Shown piece after piece: positions 18,944 through 27,998 of a stretch of DNA of 64,000 bases. Both the position numbers and the translations under genes were made by a program. The DNA comes from Clostridia bacterium (GTDB lineage Bacteria > Bacillota > Clostridia > Christensenellales > Aristaeellaceae), in the NCBI GenBank assembly GCA_017937655.1, contig JAGBDE010000003.1, forward strand, positions 94,184 to 158,183, in the 5' to 3' direction. The notes beneath the pieces were generated by a model. The model searched no databases and had not been told where the DNA came from. It worked only from the letters and a program-made list of their open reading frames with translations. How positions within the stretch are numbered: position 1 is the stretch's first letter; the number at the start of each line of letters is the position of its first letter.

Positions 18944-20299
18944 TTAGTCCTCGGCGTCCACCGGGATCTCTTTTCTCAGTTTTTTCATGGCCCAGGCATA
19001 GGCCGGGAACAGGAACAGATCGGCCAGCACCCAGGCCAGCGGACTGGCAAAACACGCCGCGTCAAAGCCAAAAGCCGGCACCAGCGCCATGCCCACCACG
19101 CTGCGGGCAATCATCTCAAACACGCCCGCAAATACCGCCTGCTTGGAAAAGCCCATGCCCTGGATGCTGAAGCGTATCACCTGCACAAACACCAGGAACG
19201 TGTAGAAGCTGACGGTGGTCACCACAAACTTCCGGCCGTCCACCAGCACAGATGGATCTGCGTCGCCGATGAACATCTTCAGCATAGGATTGGCAAACAG
19301 GGTGACAATCACTAGCGCCAGCGCGGAATAGAGGATGCCCATCACGCAGCCCCGGAAAACGCCCTGGCGAATGCGGTTCAGCTTCCGCGCGCCCTTGTTC
19401 TGGCCCGTGTAGGTGCCCATGGTGGTTCCCAGGGCCTCCAGGGGGCAGCCGATCAGCTGCAGCAGTTTTTGGCCGGTAGATACAGCCGCCACCGCATGGG
19501 AGCCCAGGCTGTTGACGCCCACCTGCAGGATGATGCTGCCCACAGCAGTCACGGAGTACTGCAAACCCATGGGCAGACCCATGTTCAGCAGGCGGCGGAT
19601 GTAATGCCTTTCCATGTGCCAGTCGCTCTTTTCAAACACCAGCAGCTGGCAATAGCGGATGTACCTGACGCAGAGCAGCGCCGCAAACAGCTGGGAGATG
19701 ACCGTTGCCAGCGCCGCGCCTTCCACGCCAGTGTGGAACACCAGAATAAACAGAAAATCCAGCGCCACGTTCAAAAGCGAGGAGATCACCAGATAGAGGA
19801 CCGGCGTGCGGGAGTCTCCCAGGGAACGGATGATGCCGAACAGAATGTTGTACAGAAACACCACGGGAATGCCCAGGAAAATGACGAACAGGTAGGAAAA
19901 CGCATCCTCGATGATGTCCTCCGGGGTATTCATCCAATGGAGCAGGGGCCTGCAAAGGACGCTGACCACCAGGGTGATGATCAGCGCCAGGATGCCAGAA
20001 AGCAGTAAAGCGTTGACCACATAACGTTTCAACCCTGCGTAGTCTCTTTCGCCAAACTTTTGGGCCACCGGAATGGAAAAGCCCGCGCACACGCCCATGC
20101 AGAAGCCCAGCACCAAAAAGTTCAGCGAGCCAGTAGCACCCACGCCCGCCAGGGCCTGTACGCCCAGGCACCGGCCCACAACCATGGTATCCACCATGTT
20201 ATACACCTGCTGAAAGGCGATTCCAAACAACAGCGGAAAGAAAAAGCCGAGGATCAGCTTCGTTGGCGATCCCTGGGTCAAATCGCGGGTTTTGTTCAT
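18944..20299 (-). CDS. MATE family efflux transporter
   Basis: 451-residue membrane protein with about twelve transmembrane helices. The MatE start GSPTKLILGFFFPLLFG and NMVDTMVVGRCLG are typical, and a second copy of the six-helix half begins near residue 240. It exports cationic compounds in exchange for Na+ or H+; the substrate cannot be predicted. It is a single-gene unit with its own promoter. Confidence 0.9.
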   Translation of the reverse strand: MNKTRDLTQGSPTKLILGFFFPLLFGIAFQQVYNMVDTMVVGRCLGVQALAGVGATGSLNFLVLGFCMGVCAGFSIPVAQKFGERDYAGLKRYVVNALLLSGILALIITLVVSVLCRPLLHWMNTPEDIIEDAFSYLFVIFLGIPVVFLYNILFGIIRSLGDSRTPVLYLVISSLLNVALDFLFILVFHTGVEGAALATVISQLFAALLCVRYIRYCQLLVFEKSDWHMERHYIRRLLNMGLPMGLQYSVTAVGSIILQVGVNSLGSHAVAAVSTGQKLLQLIGCPLEALGTTMGTYTGQNKGARKLNRIRQGVFRGCVMGILYSALALVIVTLFANPMLKMFIGDADPSVLVDGRKFVVTTVSFYTFLVFVQVIRFSIQGMGFSKQAVFAGVFEMIARSVVGMALVPAFGFDAACFASPLAWVLADLFLFPAYAWAMKKLRKEIPVDAED

Positions 20300-20368
20300 T
20301 GCATGAGCCCTGTCCTTTCTTCGTCAAAGCAAAGGCCGAAAACGTTTTCAGCAGCAATGCCATGGCAC

Positions 20369-20397
20369 AGTTTACTCGCATCATTTCGAAATTTCAA
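20369..20397 (-). promoter_or_regulatory. probable promoter of the MATE gene
   Basis: Minus-strand TTGAAA (20392-20397), 17-base spacer, TAAACT (20369-20374). Confidence 0.5.
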
Positions 20398-20433
20398 TAG
20401 TTATTTTTTATTTCTCAAAAGAAATTTTTCACA

Positions 20434-20469
20434 ATAAAAAACCGGTTCTCCACTGGGGAAAACCGGCTG
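20434..20469 (-). terminator. terminator after clpX
   Basis: AGCCGGTTTTCCCC / GGAGAACCGGTT stem followed by a T-run on the minus strand, 14 bases past the clpX stop. Confidence 0.85.
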
Positions 20470-20482
20470 ATTTTTTCTGTTG

Positions 20483-21781
20483 TCAGGCGTCCTTGCGAGC
20501 GGTCTTGGTGGTGGTGCGCACCTTCACCTTCTTGGGCTTTTCTTCCTGGCTCTCCAGCACAAGCCGGGGCTTATCCTTGCCCTTGACGCTCTTCTCGGTC
20601 ACCACAACCTGCTTCACGTCCTTGCGGGAAGGCAGGTCGAACATGGTGTCCATGAGCACCTCCTCCACGATGGCGCGGAGGCCGCGGGCGCCGCTCTTGC
20701 GCTCGATTGCCAGGTGGGCAATCTGCTTGAGGGCCGCAGGCTCAAAGAGCAGCTCCACATGATCCAGATCCAGCAGATAGCCATACTGACGCACCAGCGC
20801 GTTTTTGGGCTCGGTCAGGATCCGCACCAGCTGGGCTTCGTCCAGCTGCTCCAGGGTCACCGTAATGGGCAGACGGCCCACAAACTCCGGAATCAGGCCA
20901 AACTTGATCAAGTCCTCCGGACGAACCTGCTTGAACACTTCCGTCAGGTTGCTTTCCGTCTGGGTTTTCAGCTCGCTGCCAAAGCCCAGGGTCTTCTTGC
21001 CAACCCGCTGCTCAATGATGGGGGCCAGCCCGTCGAAGGCGCCGCCGCAGATGAACAGGATGTTGCTGGTGTCGATCTGGATAAACTCCTGATGGGGGTG
21101 CTTCCGGCCGCCCTGGGGCGGAACGTTGGCCACGGTGCCCTCCAGGATCTTGAGCAGCGTCTGCTGCACGCCCTCGCCGCTGACGTCGCGGGTGATGGAG
21201 GGGTTCTCGCTCTTGCGGGCAATCTTGTCGATCTCGTCAATATAGACGATGCCCCGCTGAGCCTGCTCGATGTCGTAATCGGCGTTCTGGATCAGCCGCA
21301 GCAGGATGTTTTCCACGTCCTCGCCCACGTAGCCGGCCTCGGTCAGGCTGGTGGCGTCAGCGATGGCAAAGGGCACCTTCAGCAGCTTGGCCAGCGTCTG
21401 GGCAAGGTAGGTCTTGCCGCAGCCGGTGGGGCCGATCATCAGGATGTTGCTCTTCTGCAGCTCCACCTCGTCCTGCTTGGCAGAGGCAGAGATGCGCTTG
21501 TAGTGGTTGTAAACCGTCACCGCCAGCGCCCGCTTGGCCGCTTCCTGGCCGATGACGTACTGATCCAGCGTTTCCTTGATCTCCCGGGGAGTGGGGATCT
21601 CGCCGTCAAAGCCCTCGGAATGGGGCATCAAAGCGTCGTCGCTGATGATTTCCTGGCAAAGCAGGATGCATTCGTTGCAAATCTGGACATTGGGTCCGGC
21701 AACCATGCGATGCACCTGCTCGCTGGATTTTCCGCAGAAGCTGCAATGCTTCATGCGGCTCTTGCCTTCATCACCTGGCAT
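20483..21781 (-). CDS. clpX: ClpX ATPase subunit of the ClpXP protease
   Basis: Hexameric unfoldase that recognises tagged substrates and feeds them to ClpP. 432 residues: N-terminal C4 zinc finger (CSFCGKS ... CNECILLC), Walker A GPTGCGKT near residue 120, Walker [10 protein letters not shown], sensor and C-terminal D2 small domain. The Lys-rich tail ends [10 protein letters not shown]. The IGF loop for ClpP docking appears as LGF within KTLGFGSE. It is the last gene of tig-clpP-clpX, with a 12-base gap from clpP. Confidence 0.97.
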   Translation of the reverse strand: MPGDEGKSRMKHCSFCGKSSEQVHRMVAGPNVQICNECILLCQEIISDDALMPHSEGFDGEIPTPREIKETLDQYVIGQEAAKRALAVTVYNHYKRISASAKQDEVELQKSNILMIGPTGCGKTYLAQTLAKLLKVPFAIADATSLTEAGYVGEDVENILLRLIQNADYDIEQAQRGIVYIDEIDKIARKSENPSITRDVSGEGVQQTLLKILEGTVANVPPQGGRKHPHQEFIQIDTSNILFICGGAFDGLAPIIEQRVGKKTLGFGSELKTQTESNLTEVFKQVRPEDLIKFGLIPEFVGRLPITVTLEQLDEAQLVRILTEPKNALVRQYGYLLDLDHVELLFEPAALKQIAHLAIERKSGARGLRAIVEEVLMDTMFDLPSRKDVKQVVVTEKSVKGKDKPRLVLESQEEKPKKVKVRTTTKTARKDA

Positions 21782-21793
21782 TTTGTCACCTCA

Positions 21794-22387
21794 TTATTTC
21801 TGTGCGTTGCGGGGCTGATAAATCTCGTCGATGATGCCGTACTTCAGGGCTTCCTCGGCGCTCATGAAATAATCGCGCTCCACGTCCTGCTTGACCTTTT
21901 CCAGATCCTGACCGGTCATATCGGCCATCAGCTGGGTCATCTTCTGCTTGGTTTTCAGCAGCCATTCGGCGCGGATGGCCACATCGGTGGCCTGACCGCT
22001 GGCGCCGCCCAGGGGCTGATGGATCATGATCTCGCTGTTGGGCAGAGCCAGACGCTTGCCCTTGGCGCCGGCCATCATCAGGAAGGCGCCCATGCTGGCA
22101 GCCATGCCGATGCACACGGTGCGCACGTCAGGCTTGATGTAGTTCATGGTGTCGTAGATGGCCATACCGGCGGTCACGCTGCCGCCGGGGCTGTTGATGT
22201 ACAGGGAGATATCGCTGTCAGGGTTTTCCATTTCCAGGAAAAGCAGCTGTGCCACGACCAGGTTGGCCACGTCGTCGTTGATCTCTCCGCCCAGGAACAC
22301 GATGCGGTCCTTGAGCAGGCGGGAGTAAATATCAAAGGAACGTTCGCCGCGGTTGGTCTGTTCAACAACCATGGGGACCAAATTCAT
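21794..22387 (-). CDS. clpP: ClpP protease proteolytic subunit
   Basis: Serine peptidase forming the double-ring chamber used by ClpX. 197 residues from the ATG at 22387, which follows AAGGAGGGAAATGCA; an upstream TTG in frame was rejected. Catalytic triad motifs are [14 protein letters not shown] (Ser), IMIHQPLGG (His) and [11 protein letters not shown] (Asp). The gene order tig-clpP-clpX is the standard bacterial one. Confidence 0.97.
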   Translation of the reverse strand: MNLVPMVVEQTNRGERSFDIYSRLLKDRIVFLGGEINDDVANLVVAQLLFLEMENPDSDISLYINSPGGSVTAGMAIYDTMNYIKPDVRTVCIGMAASMGAFLMMAGAKGKRLALPNSEIMIHQPLGGASGQATDVAIRAEWLLKTKQKMTQLMADMTGQDLEKVKQDVERDYFMSAEEALKYGIIDEIYQPRNAQK

Positions 22388-22479
22388 TGCATTTCCCTCC
22401 TTGGAGTGCATGGGGTAAAAAGCGCACCGCAAGATATACTCTTACAGCATATGCAAGCGATGCGCAGCTTATACGTTAA

Positions 22480-24057
22480 TTAGGCTTCAGCGCCAGCTTC
22501 GGCTTCGTCGGCCTTCTTGGTGCTGCGGCGGCGGGTGGTCTTCTTCTCGCCTTCCTCGCCCTCGGCGGCTTCAGCCTTAGGAGCGGCTTTCTTGCGGGTA
22601 GTCTTGGGCTTGGCTTCGCCTTCGGTTTCTTCCTTCGCTTCGGCCTTCTTGCGGGTGGTCTTGGGCTTGGCTTCCGCTTCGCCCTCTTCCTTGGCTTCTT
22701 CGGTCTTGGCCTTCTTGGTGGACTTCTTGGCGGGTTTCTTCTCGCCCTCTTCTTCGGGCTTGAATTCCTCGTCGGTCACCTTGGCGCTGTTCCACATCAG
22801 GTCGATGGCCTTGTTCACCAGAGCGCGATGCTTGAAGTAGTCAAGCTGCTCGGCGGAGAAGCTCTTCTTGATCTGGTCCACAGTCTGGCCCATAGCGGCG
22901 GTGTAGCCTTCCAGCAGCTGGTCCACGTCTTCGTCGCCGGCTTCCAGGTTTTCCACCTTGATGATCTCGTCCACAACCAGCTCGGAGCGCACGTTGCTCT
23001 CAGCCTCGGAACGATACATGTCGCGCATCTGAGCGGGGGTCTGGCCCAGCATCTGCATGTACTGTTCCATGGAGAAGCCCTGCTGCTGCATGCGCCATGC
23101 CATCTGCTCCATCATGTCGTTCAGCTTATCTTCCACCATGGGGGCGGGCAGGTCGATCTCGGCATTGGCGACCACCTTCTCGATGAGGGCGGACTTGGCC
23201 ATGTCGTCAGCCTGGGAATCAGCAGTCTCCTGCAGCTTCTTTTCCACGTCCTTGCGGTACTCGGCCAGGGTATCGAAATCGCTGACTTCGGCGGCGAAAT
23301 CGTCGTCCAGCTCGGGCAGTTCCTCGCGGGTGATGGCGTGCAGCTTCACATGGAAGACGGCATCCTTGCCCTTGAGGTTTTCAGCGTGATATTCCTCGGG
23401 GAACTTCACGTTCAGGTCCTTTTCTTCGCCAACCTGCATGCCCACCATCTGCTCTTCGAAGCCGGGGATGAAGGTGTTGGAGCCGATGACCAGAGTCTGA
23501 TGCTCGGCGGTGCCGCCGTCAAACTTCACGCCGTCAACGCTGCCGGAATAGTCCAGCTCAGCCTTGTCGCCGTTTTCCAGGCCACGGTCGGTGATTTCCA
23601 CGCTGCGGGCAACGCGCTTGCGCTCCTGCTCCAGGCGGGCGTCGATTTCAGCGTCGGTCACCTTGCGGATGCTGCGGGTGATCTCCACGTCCTTGTACTG
23701 GCCCAGCTTCACTTCAGGCATCACGAACACTTCAGCGCTGAATTCCAGGTCCTTGCCGGCTTCCATGGTCTGGACGTCCAGCTCGGGGCGGCTGACGGGC
23801 TTGAGATTGTTCTCCTCAACAGCCTTCATGTAGGCTTCGGGGAACATTTCTTCCAGAGCGTCCTCGAAGAAAACGCCCTTGCCAAACATATTCTCAATCA
23901 TTTTCCGGGGAGCCTTACCCTTGCGGAAGCCGGGTACGTTGATCTGCCCACGGAGCTTCAAATAGGCCTTCTGGATGGCAGCTTCGAATTCTTCAGCAGT
24001 CGCCTTGAAGGAAATTTTGACTTTGTTGCCGGTGAGTTTTTCTACCGAATGTTCCAT
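22480..24057 (-). CDS. tig: trigger factor with long Lys/Glu/Ala-rich tail
   Basis: Ribosome-associated chaperone and prolyl isomerase. 525 residues against the usual 430 or so. The N-terminal ribosome-binding domain has the signature PGFRKGKAPRKMIE (about 43-56). An FKBP domain spans about 160-245 (FDGGTAEHQTLVIGSNTFIPG), followed by the helical chaperone domain to about 430. A further 95 residues form an unstructured tail with TTRKKAEAKEE-type repeats resembling histone H1/AlgP tails. It leads the tig-clpP-clpX operon. Confidence 0.95.
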   Translation of the reverse strand: MEHSVEKLTGNKVKISFKATAEEFEAAIQKAYLKLRGQINVPGFRKGKAPRKMIENMFGKGVFFEDALEEMFPEAYMKAVEENNLKPVSRPELDVQTMEAGKDLEFSAEVFVMPEVKLGQYKDVEITRSIRKVTDAEIDARLEQERKRVARSVEITDRGLENGDKAELDYSGSVDGVKFDGGTAEHQTLVIGSNTFIPGFEEQMVGMQVGEEKDLNVKFPEEYHAENLKGKDAVFHVKLHAITREELPELDDDFAAEVSDFDTLAEYRKDVEKKLQETADSQADDMAKSALIEKVVANAEIDLPAPMVEDKLNDMMEQMAWRMQQQGFSMEQYMQMLGQTPAQMRDMYRSEAESNVRSELVVDEIIKVENLEAGDEDVDQLLEGYTAAMGQTVDQIKKSFSAEQLDYFKHRALVNKAIDLMWNSAKVTDEEFKPEEEGEKKPAKKSTKKAKTEEAKEEGEAEAKPKTTRKKAEAKEETEGEAKPKTTRKKAAPKAEAAEGEEGEKKTTRRRSTKKADEAEAGAEA

Positions 24058-24115
24058 TTGTCTTCCTCCTGAGCAGAGGTTTCTCTGCCATATTTATCAA
24101 AATGCACCATTTCAA

Positions 24116-24144
24116 AGTATAACATGATTTTTTATCCAGCGCAA
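24116..24144 (-). promoter_or_regulatory. probable promoter of tig-clpP-clpX
   Basis: Minus-strand TTGCGC (24139-24144), 17-base spacer, TATACT (24116-24121). Confidence 0.55.
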
Positions 24145-24167
24145 GCCTTTTCCCTTGAAAAACCAAA

Positions 24168-24199
24168 GAAAAAAGCTGCCTTCACAGGGAAGACAGCCT
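24168..24199 (-). terminator. terminator after aspartate kinase
   Basis: GCTGTCTTC / GAAGGCAGC stem followed by TTTTTTC on the minus strand. Confidence 0.8.
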
Positions 24200-24229
24200 G
24201 AAAATTTTCGCAGATGTTCCATTTGGAAA

Positions 24230-25549
24230 TTATTCGCCCACAAACTCCTCGTAAATGGCGCGGATGGCGGTTTCGAAATCGTCGTTGTCCACGCCCACCA
24301 GGATGCTCAATTCGCTGCTGCCCTGGTCGATCATGCGGACGTTCACGTGCACCCGGCTCAGGGCGGTGAACAGCTTGGCGGCGGTACCGGGATTCTGCAC
24401 CATGCCCCGGCCGACGGTGGCGATGATGGCCATATCGTCGTGGATGGTCAGGGTGTCCGGGTCAGTCAGGTCAACGATGCGGCGCACCAGCTTTTCCTTG
24501 ACGGGAGCCAGCTGGGCGGTGGAGACCACCACGCACATGGTGTCGATGCCGGTGGGCAGATGCTCGAAGCTCAGGCCCTGTTCTTCCACGGCCTGCAGCA
24601 CCTTGCGGCCGAAACCGACTTCGCTGTTCATCATGGCCTTTTCCACGGAAATCACGCTGAAGCCGCGCTTTCCGGCCACGCCGGTGATGACGTAGGGGTT
24701 GGGCTCTTCCACAGCGCCGTGCATGATCATGGTGCCGGCGTTATCGGGCTCGTTGGTGTTGCGGATGTTGGTGGGAATGCCCGCCCGGTGCACCGGGAAG
24801 ACGCTGTCCTCATGCAGCACGCCTGCGCCCATGTAAGAAAGCTCCCGCAGTTCGCGGTAGGTGATGTTCTTGATGGGCTTGGCATTCTTGACGATGCGGG
24901 GGTCGGCCATCAGGAAGCCGTTGACGTCGGTCCAGTTTTCGTAGATATCCGCGCCTGCGGCACGGGCCACGATGGCGCCGGAAACGTCGCTGCCGCCACG
25001 GGAGAAGGTATGGATCTCGCCGTTGCGGATGCTGCCGTAGAAGCCGGGGATGACCGCACTGGGCACCTTGGCCAGCACGCCGGACAGCACGGTGTTGGTG
25101 CGCTCGCTGTCAAAGGAGCCGTCGTCCATGAAGAAAATCAGATCCTTGGGATCCAGGAACTGGAAGCCCAGGTAATCCGCCAGAAGCAAACCGTTGAGGT
25201 ACTCGCCGCGGCTGGCGATGTAGTCTTCGGTCACGCCCTTTTCCAGCTCGGCCTCGATCTGGTCCAGGTATTCTTCAATTTTGACGGAAAGGGAAAGGGT
25301 GTCCCGGATCTCCGTATAACGGCTGCGGATTTTTGCAAAAGGCACATGATAGTCCTCGCCTGCATTCACGGCGCGGTAGGACTGATACAGCAGATCCGTC
25401 ACCTTTTCATCTTCCGGGAACCGCTTGCCGGGTGCGCTGGGAACCACGTAGCAGCGCTGCCGGTTCATTTCGATAATGGCGCGAACCTTCTGAAACTGCT
25501 TTGCGTCCGCCAGCGAGCTTCCGCCAAATTTAACAACAATCTTGCCCAT
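24230..25549 (-). CDS. aspartate kinase
   Basis: Phosphorylates aspartate, first step to lysine, threonine, methionine and diaminopimelate. 439 residues: kinase domain with KFGGSSLAD at 7-15, FSRGGSDVSGAIVARA near 190 and NWTDVNGFLMADPRIV near 210, then two C-terminal ACT domains (about 290-439) for feedback control. The class with a roughly 440-residue single chain is usually controlled by lysine or threonine; which one cannot be told. It is monocistronic with its own promoter and terminator. Confidence 0.94.
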   Translation of the reverse strand: MGKIVVKFGGSSLADAKQFQKVRAIIEMNRQRCYVVPSAPGKRFPEDEKVTDLLYQSYRAVNAGEDYHVPFAKIRSRYTEIRDTLSLSVKIEEYLDQIEAELEKGVTEDYIASRGEYLNGLLLADYLGFQFLDPKDLIFFMDDGSFDSERTNTVLSGVLAKVPSAVIPGFYGSIRNGEIHTFSRGGSDVSGAIVARAAGADIYENWTDVNGFLMADPRIVKNAKPIKNITYRELRELSYMGAGVLHEDSVFPVHRAGIPTNIRNTNEPDNAGTMIMHGAVEEPNPYVITGVAGKRGFSVISVEKAMMNSEVGFGRKVLQAVEEQGLSFEHLPTGIDTMCVVVSTAQLAPVKEKLVRRIVDLTDPDTLTIHDDMAIIATVGRGMVQNPGTAAKLFTALSRVHVNVRMIDQGSSELSILVGVDNDDFETAIRAIYEEFVGE

Positions 25550-25598
25550 AAGTACTCTCCCTTCAGGGTGTGGGGGACTATGATCCCCACAAAGTCAT

Positions 25599-25628
25599 AT
25601 TTTATCCGATTTATGGGAGAAAAGTCAA
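25599..25628 (-). promoter_or_regulatory. promoter of the aspartate kinase gene
   Basis: Minus-strand TTGACT (25623-25628), 18-base spacer, TAAAAT (25599-25604). Confidence 0.6.
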
Positions 25629-25649
25629 TCCCCGGCATGAAATGCAGCA

Positions 25650-25682
25650 AAAAGAAAAACCATCCCCTTGACGGAGATGGTT
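25650..25682 (-). terminator. terminator of the ireB-ruvX operon
   Basis: AACCATCTCC / GGGGATGGTT stem followed by TTTCTTTTT on the minus strand, after the acetyltransferase gene. Confidence 0.8.
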
Positions 25683-25702
25683 CATCATATGCGTTTGACG
25701 CC

Positions 25703-26263
25703 TTACGGTGTATGGTTTTTCCGGGCTTTTTCCCAGTCCTGACGCAGGATGCTCATCACGCCCACGTCGCCAAAATGGCCGTCGGAATAGAAGGCATGCC
25801 GCTTGACGCCCTCCAGGGTAAAGCCGGCCAGTTCATAACAGCGGATGGCGGGGGCGTTGTCCATATGCACCTCCAGCTCCAGCCTTTCCAGGCCCAGGGC
25901 GGAAAATACATAGTCCTGCAAAATCTGCAGCGCCTCCAGGGCATAACCTTTGCCCCGGTGCTCCCTCCGGCCGATGACCATGCCGATCTCGCCCTGCCGG
26001 AGCCGCCAGTCCACCCGGAACATATCCAGCTGGCCGATGTAGCTCTCGTCCTCCGCATCCGCGATGACGAAGTTGTAGGCATTGTGGCTGGACTGCATCA
26101 TCCGCTGGAGGTACTCCTCCGCGTCAATGCTGGTCTGGGGCGGCCAGAAGCGGGTAGACATAAAGCGCACCGTTTCCCGGTCGTTCATCCAGCGGCGGAT
26201 GTGGTCAAAATCGTCCCGGCGGTATTCACGCAGCATGACCCGCTTGCCAAACAGATGGGGCAT
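25703..26263 (-). CDS. GNAT acetyltransferase (RimJ/RimL type)
   Basis: 186 residues. It has LREYRRDDFDHIRRW at the start, typical of RimJ/RimL-like N-acetyltransferases, the acetyl-CoA loop IGRREHRGKGYALEAL (about 105-120) and NAPAIRCYELAGF near 150. These enzymes acetylate protein N-termini or small amines; the substrate is unknown. It is the last gene of the ireB-ruvX-DUF1292 operon, three bases after the previous stop. Confidence 0.85.
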   Translation of the reverse strand: MPHLFGKRVMLREYRRDDFDHIRRWMNDRETVRFMSTRFWPPQTSIDAEEYLQRMMQSSHNAYNFVIADAEDESYIGQLDMFRVDWRLRQGEIGMVIGRREHRGKGYALEALQILQDYVFSALGLERLELEVHMDNAPAIRCYELAGFTLEGVKRHAFYSDGHFGDVGVMSILRQDWEKARKNHTP

Positions 26264-26266
26264 GGA

Positions 26267-26599
26267 TTACTCCTCGTCCTCTTCTTCGTCGTCCAGAACG
26301 GCTTCCATGGTCATGCCGGCAGCCATCATATCCTCTTCTTCCATGGCGGCCATGCACTTTTCGAACACCTGCTCGAATTCGTCCTCGTCCTCGATGGTGG
26401 CGTACACGTCCTCGTCGGTCTCCTCGTCACGGACGATTTTGAGGATGATGGCTTCGCCTTCCTTGCAATCGTCGGTGTCCTCGGTGGCCTCCAAAAGCAC
26501 GTAGTATTCGCCCTCGTGCTCCACGGTCATCAGATGCTCAAAGTTCACGTCGTTGCCGTTTTCATCCTGCAGGGTCACAATGTGTTCCTGTTCGCTCAT
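26267..26599 (-). CDS. DUF1292 family protein
   Basis: 110-residue very acidic protein. The N-terminal part (HIVTLQDENGNDVNFEHL, then YYVLLEA and EGEAIILKIV) matches the YrzB/DUF1292 family, whose function is unknown. The last 35 residues are Glu/Asp/Met-rich, an extension beyond the usual 90 residues. It overlaps ruvX by four bases, in the conserved ireB-ruvX-DUF1292 order. Confidence 0.88.
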   Translation of the reverse strand: MSEQEHIVTLQDENGNDVNFEHLMTVEHEGEYYVLLEATEDTDDCKEGEAIILKIVRDEETDEDVYATIEDEDEFEQVFEKCMAAMEEEDMMAAGMTMEAVLDDEEEDEE

Positions 26600-27033
26600 T
26601 GCTGTTCTCTCCTTGCTTGCTGTGCTTCTTTTGCAGCCAGATATTGTTCCAGAATCACCGCCGCCGCCAGCTTGTCCACATACTGCCTGCGGTCCTCCCG
26701 GCGGACGCTTCCGCCGATGAGCACCCGCTCTGCGGTGACGGTGGTCATTCTTTCGTCTTGATAGAAAATGATAAGCCCTGCCTTGGCCAGCACGTCGCCG
26801 AAGGCCATGGCTTTCTCGGCCTGGGGACCCCGGGTGCCGTCCATGTTCAGGGGAAGGCCCAGCAGAACCTGGTCGGTCTCATAGCGGCGGCAAAGCTCCT
26901 GTACATAGCGGCTGTCCGGGCCATAGCCCACCCGGCGATAGACCTCCAAAGGCTGGGCGATGGTTCCGGTGGGGTCGGACACCGCCACACCGATGCGCAC
27001 ATCCCCCACGTCCAGCGCGATGATGCGGCCCAT
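26596..27033 (-). CDS. ruvX: RuvX/YqgF Holliday junction resolvase-like nuclease
   Basis: RNase H-fold protein acting in 16S rRNA 5' processing and possibly recombination. 145 residues. Motifs are IIALDVGDVRIGVAVSD (catalytic Asp near residue 7), VLLGLPLNMDGTRG, and YQDERMTTVTAERVL with the catalytic Glu. It starts inside the ireB stop codon (TGATG) and overlaps the DUF1292 gene, so translation is coupled. Confidence 0.95.
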   Translation of the reverse strand: MGRIIALDVGDVRIGVAVSDPTGTIAQPLEVYRRVGYGPDSRYVQELCRRYETDQVLLGLPLNMDGTRGPQAEKAMAFGDVLAKAGLIIFYQDERMTTVTAERVLIGGSVRREDRRQYVDKLAAAVILEQYLAAKEAQQARREQQ

Positions 27034-27290
27034 CAGCGGTCCAGCCCCTGCAAATACACGCGCACAAGCTCTTCCATGATCTCGTCCCGCTCCAGGCGGC
27101 AGATCATGCTGCGGGCCTGGCCGTAGCTGGTAATATAGGTAGGATCGCCGGAAATCAGATAGCCAACGATCTGCGTCACAGGATCATAGCCCTTGGACTG
27201 CAATGCCCGGTATACATGGTTCAGAATCTGACCTGCGTCTCTTGCGCCTTCCACAACGGGCGTAAACTTTGCGGTTCCGTTCTCCGTCAC
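27033..27290 (-). CDS. ireB: IreB family regulatory phosphoprotein
   Basis: 85 residues of the IreB/YrzL (DUF965) family, a small substrate of the PASTA kinase IreK that tunes cephalosporin tolerance in enterococci. The near-invariant core [20 protein letters not shown] is present. It starts with GTG after GGAGGGGG. It leads the ireB-ruvX-DUF1292-acetyltransferase operon. Confidence 0.94.
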   Translation of the reverse strand: MTENGTAKFTPVVEGARDAGQILNHVYRALQSKGYDPVTQIVGYLISGDPTYITSYGQARSMICRLERDEIMEELVRVYLQGLDR

Positions 27291-27323
27291 GAAAGCACCC
27301 CCTCCATGAATCTATTCACGGTT

Positions 27324-27352
27324 ATTGTACACCAAACTTTTACAATTGAAAA
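27324..27352 (-). promoter_or_regulatory. probable promoter of the ireB operon
   Basis: Minus-strand TTTTCA (27347-27352), 17-base spacer, TACAAT (27324-27329). Confidence 0.45.
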
Positions 27353-27482
27353 GGGATAATACAGGATTTTACAAAAACCTTACTCAACGCCCTTTTTTAT
27401 CCAAATTTCAGGTTCAAAACGTCCTGGTTTGAAGTATTTTCCTTTGGGCGATCCCGTCCGGCTGTCCATTCTCATTTCCCGT

Positions 27483-27511
27483 TTGACCACATGGCCTGCT
27501 TGCGGTATAAT
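27483..27511 (+). promoter_or_regulatory. promoter of the flavokinase-ecf-truA operon
   Basis: TTGACC (27483-27488), 17-base spacer, TATAAT (27506-27511). It excludes the in-frame ATG at 27491 as a start, because transcription should begin near 27518. Confidence 0.75.
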
Positions 27512-27550
27512 ATCTATTTGTGTAAATCTTGGAAAGGCAGGTGGAAACCC

Positions 27551-27982
27551 GTGCCAGAGGTCATCCAGCCCGCAGCGCTGCCCTTTTTGCTGACGGGAAC
27601 GGTCTCCCAGGGAAAAAAACTGGGCAGTAAACTGGGTTTTCCCACCGCCAATATTGCCTACCAGCCCGGCAGCCGGGCCTTTCCCCCGGACGGCGTATAC
27701 GCCGCTGTAGCCACCCTGGAGGGCCGGAAATACCTGGCCATTCTCAACCAGGGCTATCATCCCACCGCGCCGGGAGGCATGCCCACCGTGGAGGCCCATC
27801 TGATGGATTTTGACTGGCGGCCCCTTTACGGCCAGACTCTGGTTTTGGAATACCGCCACTACCTCCGCCCGGAAACCGCTTTCCCCCACCTGGACGCCCT
27901 GCGCGCCCAGCTGGATACCGACCGGCAAAACGCCCTTATTTGGGCGCAGAACAACCTGCCGGATTACCCCTATCACCCATAA
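27551..27982 (+). CDS. stand-alone riboflavin kinase
   Basis: Converts riboflavin to FMN. 143 residues matching only the C-terminal flavokinase half of RibF. GKKLGSKLGFPTANI carries the GxPTAN nucleotide motif, then GVYAAVATLEG and PTVEAHLMDF with the catalytic Glu region. The FMN adenylyltransferase half is missing, so FAD synthesis must be encoded elsewhere. The GTG at 27551 follows AGGTGG and lies downstream of the promoter, so it was preferred over the ATG at 27491. It is 16 bases before ecfA1. Confidence 0.85.
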   Translation: MPEVIQPAALPFLLTGTVSQGKKLGSKLGFPTANIAYQPGSRAFPPDGVYAAVATLEGRKYLAILNQGYHPTAPGGMPTVEAHLMDFDWRPLYGQTLVLEYRHYLRPETAFPHLDALRAQLDTDRQNALIWAQNNLPDYPYHP

Positions 27983-27998
27983 AAGGAGTCGGAATGCC

